8,032 bases of DNA from Candidatus Peribacteria bacterium (GTDB lineage Bacteria; Patescibacteriota; Gracilibacteria; Peribacterales; Peribacteraceae), in the NCBI GenBank assembly GCA_012515645.1, contig JAAYXY010000042.1, positions 1 through 8,032 on the forward strand, read 5' to 3'. Below the pieces are notes generated by a model. That model was not told where the DNA came from, searched no databases, and worked only from the letters and a program-made list of their open reading frames with translations. Positions 1 through 6,185 of this stretch are shown here, in pieces. A program made the translations under genes and the position numbers. The stretch's first letter is position 1. Every line of letters starts with the position of its first letter.

Positions 1-95
1 CAGACAGCTATTTCGTGGAAACCGTAGGATCCAAGCGCCTCGATTCAGTCAAAGATTACATCAGGAACCAGCGCCAGATGACAATGAACATCTAG
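1..95 (+). CDS. IS200-like (Y1) transposase, C-terminal end only
   Basis: This is the last 30 codons of a gene that begins left of the window, read from base 3 and ending at TAG 93-95. The peptide has the pattern YFVETVG, then a short variable stretch, then VKDYIRNQ. That is how REP-associated and IS200/IS605-type Y1 (HUH) transposases end: a strand (YFVxTVG) followed by the last helix (VxxYIxxQ). The catalytic HUH motif and the tyrosine lie outside the window, so activity cannot be judged. Such enzymes act on single-stranded DNA and recognise hairpins near the element ends; a perfect hairpin begins 3 bp after the stop codon. I see nothing else of the element to the right of that hairpin. The family is well supported; the subgroup (IS200 or domesticated RAYT) is open. 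Confidence 0.75.
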   Translation, partial: DSYFVETVGSKRLDSVKDYIRNQRQMTMNI

Positions 96-98
96 AAT

Positions 99-118
99 CC
101 GCGCAGCTTGCTGCGCGG
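99..118. repeat. Perfect hairpin behind the Y1 transposase (IS end or REP-like)
   Basis: Bases 99-106 (CCGCGCAG) and 111-118 (CTGCGCGG) form an 8-bp perfect GC stem around a 4-nt loop. The 3' side continues GTAGTTC. IS200/IS605 elements carry a subterminal hairpin just behind tnpA, and RAYT-linked REPs combine a hairpin with a GTAG/GTGG tetranucleotide, so both position and form fit a transposase recognition site. It could also terminate either flanking transcript, but no proper U-tract follows on either strand. The exact element boundary is not visible. Confidence 0.55.
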
Positions 119-151
119 TAGTTCAAATTTTGTGTAAATTACCCAACCTTT

Positions 152-1210
152 TTACCCCTCCCCTCCCCCCGACACCTCCAGCGCCAGCTGCCCACAGGCG
201 GCAGCGATATCCTGCCCCATGGATCTGCGCTGCGTAATGTCGATGCCATAGGAGGCAACAATCTCTTTGAATCTGCTCATGCTCCCCTCTTCGCTCGGCG
301 TGAAGGATTTACCCGGCACGCGGTTTAAGGGGATCACATTGATCTTGCAATCCCCCGCTCGCTTGGCAAAAGCTGCAAGTTCCCTGGCAAGTTCCTCCGT
401 ATCATTCACTCCCGCAATCAGCGTGTATTCAAACGTGATGTGATGCCTGCGATTGCCAAGCGTTTGCGTGTACGCCCTGCACCAATCGGCAAGCAGGTTG
501 ATGAAGTTGGGAACGGTGGAAGGAACAATGGATTCTCTGCGCTTCTGGTTGGCGCTGTGGAGCGAGACCGCGATGCGCACAGGCGGCCAATCGGGATCGG
601 TGAGCAGTTTCTCCATCTGCCACAGGATTCCCACGGTAGAGACGGTGATGTGTACAGGCCCGATATCCGTGTGCTGTAACCACGTATTGATGGTGGCCTT
701 CACATTCTCGTAATTTGCCAGGGGTTCCCCCATTCCCATAAAGACGACGTTGCTGATGCGCTCCTGCCCTTTGCCGCACTCGCGCAGGAATGCGATCCAA
801 AAACGGTACTGGTCAACGATCTCATCGCTGGTGAGGCTGCGTTTAAGCCCCATGGCGCCCGTTGCGCAGAAGGTGCAACCCATGGCGCAGCCGATCTGGG
901 AAGAGACACAGAGTGTCCACTGCCCTTTGGCATTCTGCATGAGTACTGTTTCAAAATTGAGCCCGTCTGCTGCACTCAGCACGGCTTTGTAGGTATCTTC
1001 CGCCGGGTTCGTTTGCAGAGCTTTTTGCTCTACGGAAATCCAGGGGAGCTCTTGCTGCAGCATCTCACGCATCGGCTTTGGCAGCGTGAGGCACTCGAGC
1101 CACGACTTTTTTCCCGGCTGAAAGAGCGCCTGTTGCACTTGTTTCCACCGAAACTTCGGCTCGTCGGGGAAAAGAGTACTGAACCGTTCCTGGCGTGTGG
1201 GGAAACGCAT
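152..1210 (-). CDS. rlmN: RlmN, 23S rRNA A2503 / tRNA A37 C2-methyltransferase (radical SAM)
   Basis: A full-length radical-SAM methyltransferase of 352 residues that makes 2-methyladenosine at A2503 of 23S rRNA and, in studied homologues, A37 of some tRNAs. The iron-sulfur motif CxxxCxxC is C108, C112 and C115. C101, seven residues before it (CVSSQIGC), matches the first catalytic cysteine of E. coli RlmN (C118). C339 in AACGQL matches the methyl-carrying C355. The SAM-binding stretch GMGEPLANYENV (159-170), SLHS (216-219) and NVIPLNRVPG (291-300) are also in place. All residues known to be needed are present, so the enzyme should work. The ATG at 1210 sits 7 nt behind a TATACT box, giving a probable leaderless mRNA. 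The C-terminus ends in a Gly-rich tail (SGGGEG) encoded by a G-rich tract. The gene stands alone and is divergent from the Tyr-rich gene. Confidence 0.96.
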   Translation of the reverse strand: MRFPTRQERFSTLFPDEPKFRWKQVQQALFQPGKKSWLECLTLPKPMREMLQQELPWISVEQKALQTNPAEDTYKAVLSAADGLNFETVLMQNAKGQWTLCVSSQIGCAMGCTFCATGAMGLKRSLTSDEIVDQYRFWIAFLRECGKGQERISNVVFMGMGEPLANYENVKATINTWLQHTDIGPVHITVSTVGILWQMEKLLTDPDWPPVRIAVSLHSANQKRRESIVPSTVPNFINLLADWCRAYTQTLGNRRHHITFEYTLIAGVNDTEELARELAAFAKRAGDCKINVIPLNRVPGKSFTPSEEGSMSRFKEIVASYGIDITQRRSMGQDIAAACGQLALEVSGGGEG

Positions 1211-1217
1211 GGTTCAC

Positions 1218-1223
1218 AGTATA
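1218..1223 (-). promoter_or_regulatory. -10 box of rlmN, set for a leaderless mRNA
   Basis: On the minus strand TATACT is followed by 7 nt and then the ATG of rlmN at 1210. Transcription would start at or within a base or two of the start codon. No good -35 hexamer lies 16-18 bp upstream, and no Shine-Dalgarno sequence fits. The 226-bp intergenic region 1211-1436 also holds the promoter of the divergent gene; I see no other clear element in it. Confidence 0.55.
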
Positions 1224-1381
1224 GTGATGAACTGATTCCCAATGCCATGCGCCGAAAGAACAGAAGGTTATTGACACGATGAGAAGAATGCCTCGTCGCG
1301 CATTTGTGTACAGTGAGGGCAAACACATAGACAGCATCCCGTCATTCCTTGCCATCTTTTCGATGTGATGGTTTGGCAGTA

Positions 1382-1410
1382 TTGACGGTGGAAAGCCCCC
1401 TCCGTACAGT
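1382..1410 (+). promoter_or_regulatory. Sigma70-type promoter of the Tyr-rich protein gene
   Basis: TTGACG (1382-1387), a 17-bp spacer and TACAGT (1405-1410) give a normal housekeeping promoter. Transcription would begin near 1417, leaving a leader of about 20 nt that is pyrimidine-rich and has no Shine-Dalgarno sequence before the ATG at 1437. Confidence 0.5.
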
Positions 1411-1436
1411 TATTTCCCTTCCTTCACCCCCTTCGC

Positions 1437-1814
1437 ATGAAGCAGATTCTCCTCGCACTTGGCACCTTCGGCACACTCGCACTGTTCGCTCTGGCCTACG
1501 CGCCGGCAGCCAGCGCCTGCTCCGGATATGGGTGTGGCAACACGTACTACGGGGAATCGTACAGAACCCCGTACTACGGCGACAACACCTATAACTGCCA
1601 CTATTACGGCAGCAACGGTGCCTGCTACCACTACAGTTACCGTGACTACCGGCCGTACTACCCGACATACAATTACCACCGCGACAATATCAGCTACCAT
1701 CCCTACGAAGTTCGGAGTCGCACGCCTGAGCGCTGCACGTACCAGCAATACGATCGGTACGGCAGATACCAGCGGTACACACGGAACTGTACCGAACAGT
1801 GGTACTACCGGTAG
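1437..1814 (+). CDS. Secreted, Tyr- and Cys-containing small protein, unknown function
   Basis: I do not recognise a family. The 125-residue product has a signal peptide: K2, a hydrophobic stretch at about 4-22, then PAASA before C28. Cleavage after A27 (ASA) would leave 98 residues. C28 directly follows, so a degenerate lipobox is possible, though the usual Leu at -3 is missing. The mature part has 26 tyrosines (27%), six cysteines (C28, C33 and four more), many Arg, Asn and Gly, and repeated YY or xY steps, with no Lys after the signal. Its composition resembles secreted structural or adhesive proteins and disordered matrix proteins, and dityrosine or disulfide cross-linking is conceivable; this is inference. 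It has its own promoter and no operon partner; pyk follows 39 bp later with a separate promoter. The single clear ATG, signal peptide and promoter make it a credible real gene. Confidence 0.8.
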   Translation: MKQILLALGTFGTLALFALAYAPAASACSGYGCGNTYYGESYRTPYYGDNTYNCHYYGSNGACYHYSYRDYRPYYPTYNYHRDNISYHPYEVRSRTPERCTYQQYDRYGRYQRYTRNCTEQWYYR

Positions 1815-1837
1815 CCACCCATACATCGCCGGTTTTG

Positions 1838-1846
1838 TGGTATACT
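1838..1846 (+). promoter_or_regulatory. Extended -10 promoter of pyk, leaderless arrangement
   Basis: TGG followed by TATACT (1841-1846) is an extended -10 element. No -35 match lies at the usual distance, which extended -10 promoters tolerate. The GTG at 1854 follows after 7 nt and an in-frame ATG sits at 1860, so the mRNA probably starts at or just before the first codon. The spacing is the same as at rlmN. Confidence 0.6.
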
Positions 1847-1853
1847 GTAGGCA

Positions 1854-3272
1854 GTGTCTATGGACATCAGGCTTACAAAAATCATTTGCACGCTGGGACC
1901 TGCCTCCGGAACCGGGGAGCATATTGCAGCTCTGGCGGATGCCGGCATGAACATCGCGCGCATCAATGTGTCGCACGGAACACGCAGAGAGCACACTGCG
2001 TTGCTGGAAACCATTCGGATCGTGAACGCGGAGCGGAATGTGCCCGTTGCGACGATGCTGGATACCAGAGGCGCGGAAATCCGCACGGGAGACGTACAGA
2101 CTCCCCTACAGATCCGCAAGGGCGATACCGTACTGTTCGCTCCGCATGCGCAGGTAGCGCATGGCGATGAACGCATCGTCACCGTCAACTATGACGGCTT
2201 CGCCGGGGACGTCCGCGAAACGGACCGCATCCTGCTGGATAACGGCGAACTTTCCTTCGATATCCTGGAGATCCGGGATGACGGCGCCGTGCAAGCCCGT
2301 GCACGGGAAAGCGGCACGATCGGCAGCAGGCGCCACATCAATCTGCCCGGCGCAGATATCGACCTGCCTTCCGTGACGGAGAACGACTGGGATGACATCG
2401 GTTTCGCAACGGAGCAGGGCGTCGACTTTGTCGCGCTTTCCTTCATCCGTTCAGCGGAAGAAGTGGAGGCGGTGCGAGCATTCCTCGCCAAGCGCAAGAG
2501 CTCTATGCGCATCATCACCAAAGTGGAAACAGCGCAGGCCATTGAGCAGTTGCAATCCATTGTGGATGCATCCGACGGCGTGATGGTGGCGCGCGGGGAT
2601 CTGGGTGCGGAAGTACCGTTCGAACGCCTGCCGGCACTGCAAAGTGAGATCGTCGTTCGTTGCAGCAATGCCGGCAAACCCGTCATCGTCGCAACGCACA
2701 TGCTCGAAAGCATGAAGGAGCATCCCATGCCGACGCGTGCCGAAGTGACCGACGTGGCGCATGCGGCATCCGAAAGCGCAGATGCCACGATGCTGAGCGG
2801 CGAAACAGCTACGGGCAAGCATCCTGTGACGGCGCTGGAGGCGATGCACCGCATCCTGCTGGCAACCGAACGGCACGGAGCGCGATTCACGCGTACACAG
2901 AGCATTCCTCTGCGCGATGATCCCTACGACGCCCGCGCGCAGGCCACGGTACAGCTCGCCCACGACACGGATGCCACCGCGATTCTCGTCTTTACGCGCA
3001 CGGGACGCACAGCCATGCAGATCAGCAGATTCCGACCCAACGTCCCGGTCATAGCCTGCACGCACGATGCCGCCGTGCAACGCTCACTGGCACTGTTCTT
3101 CGGCGTCTTCGCTCTCCATACGCTATTCGGCGAACCGGAGGAAACCGTGCAGAGCGGCATGCGACTGCTCCAAAACGCCGGCTTCGGCGAGAGCGGCGAC
3201 CGCATCATCGTCGTTTCCGATATTCCCAAGCACTACGCAGACTGGAGCATCCAGCAACGGTCCGTTGCATAG
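1854..3272 (+). CDS. pyk: Pyruvate kinase
   Basis: This enzyme of 472 residues (470 if ATG 1860 is used) transfers phosphate from phosphoenolpyruvate to ADP in the last step of glycolysis. The N-terminal TKIICTLGPAS and MNIARINVSHG are typical. The barrel is interrupted by the B domain at about 80-170. K223 (ITKVET) is the catalytic lysine; E225 and D249 (VARGDLG) are the metal ligands. T281 in ATHMLESM and SGETA (315-319) complete the site. E75 in DTRGAEIRTG matches the glutamate that goes with potassium-dependent kinases; the usual KGP is RGA here. Residues from about 350 form the C-terminal domain, without the extra PEP-utilising domain of some Gram-positive enzymes. GTG 1854 fits the promoter best, with ATG 1860 as the alternative. 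The gene stands alone and ends 4 bp before the stop of the convergent surface-protein gene. Confidence 0.95.
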   Translation: MSMDIRLTKIICTLGPASGTGEHIAALADAGMNIARINVSHGTRREHTALLETIRIVNAERNVPVATMLDTRGAEIRTGDVQTPLQIRKGDTVLFAPHAQVAHGDERIVTVNYDGFAGDVRETDRILLDNGELSFDILEIRDDGAVQARARESGTIGSRRHINLPGADIDLPSVTENDWDDIGFATEQGVDFVALSFIRSAEEVEAVRAFLAKRKSSMRIITKVETAQAIEQLQSIVDASDGVMVARGDLGAEVPFERLPALQSEIVVRCSNAGKPVIVATHMLESMKEHPMPTRAEVTDVAHAASESADATMLSGETATGKHPVTALEAMHRILLATERHGARFTRTQSIPLRDDPYDARAQATVQLAHDTDATAILVFTRTGRTAMQISRFRPNVPVIACTHDAAVQRSLALFFGVFALHTLFGEPEETVQSGMRLLQNAGFGESGDRIIVVSDIPKHYADWSIQQRSVA

Positions 3273-3290
3273 CGCACTACTTTTTCTTTT
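3254..3290 (+). terminator. Possible weak terminator overlapping the end of pyk
   Basis: GCAACGG (3254-3260) and CCGTTGC (3262-3268) are perfect inverted repeats, so at least 6 bp can form with a 3-nt loop, and TTTTTCTTTT follows at 3281-3290. The stem-to-T-tract gap is 12 nt, longer than usual. The stem lies inside the last codons of pyk, and the T-tract is the complement of the Lys codons ending the convergent gene, so coincidence is possible. Confidence 0.3.
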
Positions 3291-4731
3291 GTTCGTTGCC
3301 GCCCCACTTGTGCCACGGCAGCTCCAATTCTGTGAGCGGCACGTTATCGAGGAAGGAAAACATTCCGCTTGTTCCAGCACCAGCGGACGGTGCCTGCACG
3401 TTTGCCAAAACTCCGCGTTTCTTTTTGCGTAACACACGGATGAGCACGTACGCGGCAGTGCCGCTGAAAACAGTGACAAACGCGATGAGTGCAGCCGTGA
3501 TCCTGCCCGAAGAGAGTGCGATGCCTACGAGAGTTTTCTGCGTGCATTCCTCCGTACAGTACTCTCCTCCATCGCACTCTTCGCCGGAGTCCACCGTGCC
3601 ATCACCACAATAGGGCAGCCTGCAATCGGTGCGACAGGCATCCGCACGGGCATCGGCATTGCGTGCACCGTCATCGCATTCCTCACCTGCTTCCAACATG
3701 CCGTTACCGCATATCGGTTCCATTGCTTCTTCTGCTTCTGCTTGCTCCTCTGCTTCTCCTGCTTCTGTTTCTTCCTCTTCTTCCTCCGCTATCTCCTCTG
3801 TCTCTGCCGGCTCTTCTCTCACTTCTTGCTCGTTCGTTTCTTCTACTGTTTCCATGATCACTTCCGCCTGCGCCGTTTCTATGGTTTCTGCCTCCTCCGG
3901 TTCCGTTGCTTCTGGTACGTCAACTTCCCCCGGCGGAGCTTCATGCATTCCTTCCGTCGCTTCTTCCTCCACCACGTCTTCCTCTTCTGCTTCTACTTCT
4001 GTCACTACTTCTGCCTCCTCCACTGCTACGGCCACTTCTTCCGTACTTTCCTCTTCTTCCATATTTTCCTCGCTCTCTTCTCTTTCTTCTGTGCTTTCTT
4101 CCTCTTTGATCTCCTCCTCTGCTTCTCCTGCTTCCTCCTGTACTTCTTCCACATCTTCTTCCAGCGGCACCAAAACATCTTCGCCACTCTCATCCTGTAG
4201 CGTCATGAGTGCAGTTGGAGCAGTGTCCTCTTCACAAGGGTCTGCGAAAACATACTGACAGCCTCCGGAACACGCGCCGCCTTCATCGCACTCCGGCGGC
4301 ATACAGTAGGTTCCGCAACTGTAGACTACGAAGCGTTTCTCTGTGATCAGATGCCCTGTTTTGGGATCGAGTGCGTAATAGAGTCGGCTCTCCGGTTCGC
4401 ACTCCTCGCCAAGGTACGGCGCTATGTAGCCGTCGCCGCAATAGGCAATGGTGCAGTACCTCGTACAGTACGTAAGACCGTTCAAACGCCCCATGTCGCA
4501 CTCTTCCCCGGAATCGAGGATACCGTTGCCGCAGAGCGCACTCCAGGCTTCCGATGGTTGCTGCTGATATATTTCCGGGCAACCGTCCGAGGGGTACGGT
4601 AAGCCGACACACTCGTCATATGGATCCGCACCGTACGCATCCCGCAACCCGACTGCTGCAACCATGACGATGCAGGCGATGGACACGATCCACCGGATAA
4701 AGGCGGTGCACTGGCGGGTTTCTGTGTGCAT
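3277..4731 (-). CDS. Single-pass surface protein: Cys-rich DUF4215-like modules flanking a Glu-rich stalk
   Basis: The 484-residue product has a signal peptide (R13, hydrophobic core about 14-28, likely cleavage after AYG at 34). The CGNGILDSGEECD type of repeat occurs at 67-81, in a looser form at 98-114, and again at 341-355 and 375-389. These resemble the DUF4215/Myxo-type disulfide-rich repeats of extracellular proteins. Between the pairs, residues 191-340 are 47% Glu and contain no cysteine: an acidic, probably extended stalk. A membrane helix (about 411-433) follows, then RVLRKKKRG as a positive-inside stop and a tail of about 50 residues ending in QKKK. The protein is thus anchored with its Cys modules outside. 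A GTG at 4749 is in frame, but it lies inside the -10 region; the ATG at 4731 is 8 nt behind the box and is preferred. Ligand and function are unknown. It follows the ftsL-like gene by 68 bp but has its own promoter. Confidence 0.85.
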   Translation of the reverse strand: MHTETRQCTAFIRWIVSIACIVMVAAVGLRDAYGADPYDECVGLPYPSDGCPEIYQQQPSEAWSALCGNGILDSGEECDMGRLNGLTYCTRYCTIAYCGDGYIAPYLGEECEPESRLYYALDPKTGHLITEKRFVVYSCGTYCMPPECDEGGACSGGCQYVFADPCEEDTAPTALMTLQDESGEDVLVPLEEDVEEVQEEAGEAEEEIKEEESTEEREESEENMEEEESTEEVAVAVEEAEVVTEVEAEEEDVVEEEATEGMHEAPPGEVDVPEATEPEEAETIETAQAEVIMETVEETNEQEVREEPAETEEIAEEEEEETEAGEAEEQAEAEEAMEPICGNGMLEAGEECDDGARNADARADACRTDCRLPYCGDGTVDSGEECDGGEYCTEECTQKTLVGIALSSGRITAALIAFVTVFSGTAAYVLIRVLRKKKRGVLANVQAPSAGAGTSGMFSFLDNVPLTELELPWHKWGGNEQKKK

Positions 4732-4739
4732 TTCTATAT

Positions 4740-4748
4740 ATAATACCA
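4740..4748 (-). promoter_or_regulatory. Extended -10 promoter of the surface-protein gene; decides its start
   Basis: On the minus strand TGG plus TATTAT (complement of 4740-4745) forms an extended -10 box, followed by 8 nt and the ATG at 4731. The in-frame GTG at 4747-4749 overlaps the TGG and would lie upstream of the transcript. This argues for the ATG at 4731. There is no Shine-Dalgarno sequence between box and start. Confidence 0.55.
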
Positions 4749-4799
4749 CTTTTTTTCAAAATCCTCCAGGGATTCTCCATCCTCTGACACGTTGCATGA

Positions 4800-5174
4800 T
4801 CAATCGGCTTTCTTGGCAACGGCTGCAAAATCCCTCATGTATTCCACATCCCGAGCCCGTGACGGCAGCATCGCCTGGATTTTATGCGATGTCTCCAGCG
4901 TCTCCAGTGACTGTTCCGCCGCAAGCTGCATATTGAGCAACTGCTGCTCCAGGAGCAACTGAGACCGTTGGCGCTCCAGAGTGCGCAGATTGTAACCTTT
5001 GGTCGCGTTGGCATTCTGGTGGAACAAAATCAGCATCGCCAGCGCCAAGATAAGACCGCCAATCGCAGACATGAGAAGTATGTTCCCCTGGTTCATCATG
5101 TTCCCCAGCGACGTCCGGCGCTGCGGCGCCAATGGTGTACGAGTGCAAGCCACCTGTGGGAGGGAGTATATCAT
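4800..5174 (-). CDS. FtsL-like cell-division protein
   Basis: The 124-residue bitopic protein has a short basic cytoplasmic N-terminus (RTPLAPQRR), one membrane helix at about 31-51 (NILLMSAIGGLILALAMLIL), and an extracytoplasmic heptad-like region rich in Leu and Gln from about 60 to 98 that should form a coiled coil. This layout and the place directly after rsmH are those of FtsL, the divisome protein that pairs with a DivIC/FtsB-type partner and controls septal peptidoglycan synthesis. Sequence conservation in FtsL is poor, so the call rests on topology and position. The ATG at 5174 overlaps the rsmH stop as ATGA, implying translational coupling; the GTG at 5195 inside rsmH is a less likely start. 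Stop is TGA 4802-4800. No ftsI, murE or mraY follows; the next gene is a surface protein. Confidence 0.7.
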   Translation of the reverse strand: MIYSLPQVACTRTPLAPQRRTSLGNMMNQGNILLMSAIGGLILALAMLILFHQNANATKGYNLRTLERQRSQLLLEQQLLNMQLAAEQSLETLETSHKIQAMLPSRARDVEYMRDFAAVAKKAD

Positions 5175-6067
5175 AGATCGGTTTGCGGAAGACACCGCTC
5201 AAGTACGCGGAACTTGGCGCTCCTGCTGCGGGGATTGCGCTTTGCTTCCTCCTCCGAAGGAACAACCGGCTTCCTGGTGCGCAATGCGTACCTCGCCGGC
5301 TCCGTCACCGCGCCGGTCTCTGCGCTGCGCACAGGAGTGGCAAGCGCTTTCATTGCCACTTTGACCATGCGGTCTTCCAGTGAGTGGTAACTGATGACTC
5401 CCATGCGGCCCCCGGGTGCCAGCAAGCTCGGCGCGGTTTCCAGTAATGCGCGCAAAGAGCCGATTTCGTCGTTGACGGCGATGCGCAGCGCCTGGAAAAC
5501 CTGCGGCAGCACGCGCGGCGCACGGAAACCAAAGACTGCTTCCGCGCATGTGCGCACATCCCCAGTCGTCTGTGCGGCCGACGCGCCGAGCGCCTGCGCG
5601 AGGCGGCGGGTCTGCCGCAACTCGCCGAAATCATGCAGGATCGCACTGATTTCTTCTGCATCCATCCGTTGCAGCATCTCTGCAGCCGTCTCCCCGGCAT
5701 CCCGGTTAAAACGCATGTCCAGCGGCGCATCGTTGCGGAACGTAAAACCGCGGCTGGCATCGTCTACATGCGGCGAACTTAAGCCCAGATCCGCAAAAAT
5801 CACATCCTGCGGCGGCAGCGCAAGCGATGCCAGATCCCGGAAGTTGCCATGATGCAGCACCACGTTCGGAGCCGAAAGGCGTGTTTGGGCATAACGCAGG
5901 TTCTCTGCGTCGGCATCGAGCCCCGTCAGGCGCCCCGATTCGCCAATGGCGCCCAGGAAAGCGCTCGCATGGCCGCCGAGACCCACCGTGCAGTCCAGCA
6001 CTGCTTCCCCTTTGGCGGGAGCCAGCAGATCCATGGCCTCTGTGAGCAGAACAGGTTCGTGGTGCAC
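5171..6067 (-). CDS. rsmH: RsmH, 16S rRNA (cytosine1402-N4)-methyltransferase
   Basis: This SAM-dependent enzyme methylates N4 of C1402 in the ribosomal P site of 16S rRNA. From the GTG at 6067 it has 298 residues, a normal length, and begins with HHEPVLLTEAM, where RsmH proteins usually start. The SAM-binding loop is LDCTVGLGGHA (24-34) with D51 after it. DLGLSSPHVDDASRGFTF (93-110), PLDMRF (115-120), FQALRIAVNDE (191-201), SYHSLEDRMVK (226-236) and NPRSRSAKFRV (278-288) are the remaining family signatures, so the enzyme looks intact. The frame stays open upstream to a TTG at 6145, but those 26 codons coincide with repeat A, which recurs elsewhere as non-coding DNA and ends 1 bp before the GTG; the GTG is therefore preferred. 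It is first in a two-gene unit with the ftsL-like gene. An mraZ gene, often upstream, is absent. Confidence 0.95.
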   Translation of the reverse strand: MHHEPVLLTEAMDLLAPAKGEAVLDCTVGLGGHASAFLGAIGESGRLTGLDADAENLRYAQTRLSAPNVVLHHGNFRDLASLALPPQDVIFADLGLSSPHVDDASRGFTFRNDAPLDMRFNRDAGETAAEMLQRMDAEEISAILHDFGELRQTRRLAQALGASAAQTTGDVRTCAEAVFGFRAPRVLPQVFQALRIAVNDEIGSLRALLETAPSLLAPGGRMGVISYHSLEDRMVKVAMKALATPVRSAETGAVTEPARYALRTRKPVVPSEEEAKRNPRSRSAKFRVLERCLPQTDL

Positions 6068-6068
6068 G

Positions 6069-6154
6069 CTGCTATTCTCTCTGGTAAAATCGTTGGCACA
6101 AGGAAGTCCGCTTGCTCTATGGTATAAGGATTTCTCTGTATACAAAATGTGAAC
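6069..6154 (-). repeat. Repeat A, copy 1: 5' region of rsmH
   Basis: These 86 bp recur without gaps at 7033-7118 with about 85% identity (13 differences by my count). The 31 bp at 6124-6154 are identical to 7088-7118. The copy ends 1 bp before the rsmH GTG, so on the minus strand it is the rsmH promoter and leader. Visible parts are TTCACA near the outer end, the palindrome TGTATACA, TTATAC, and GAGAAT (complement of 6074-6079) 6 nt before the GTG. GAGAAT may be a -10 box for a leaderless start; the TTATAC region would give a longer leader. The shared palindrome could be an operator. Which promoter is used cannot be decided by eye. Confidence 0.75.
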
Positions 6155-6185
6155 GGTATTCTGCGATTGAGGGGGTGTAGAGGTT

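Noticed and set aside
1279..1368. Small frame of 29 codons (MRRMPRR...) between rlmN and the Tyr-rich gene.
   Set aside because: The TTGACA at 1271 just before it has no -10 at the right distance downstream, and nothing in the peptide is recognisable. It is likely chance.
1410..1994. Minus-strand frame of 194 codons over the Tyr-rich gene and the start of pyk.
   Set aside because: It spans two promoters and the start of pyk on the opposite strand, and its Val/Arg-rich peptide is the mirror of Tyr codons. It is a shadow.
3516..4258. Plus-strand open frames of 113 to 209 codons rich in Ser, Leu or Phe.
   Set aside because: They are the antisense of the Glu-rich stalk codons, whose low complexity keeps several frames open. 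Composition is explained entirely by the minus-strand gene.
4749..4800. Hairpin (AGAATCC with GGATTTT on the minus strand) after the ftsL-like gene as a terminator.
   Set aside because: The stem is short with a G-U pair and is followed by an A-run, not a T-run, in the direction of transcription.
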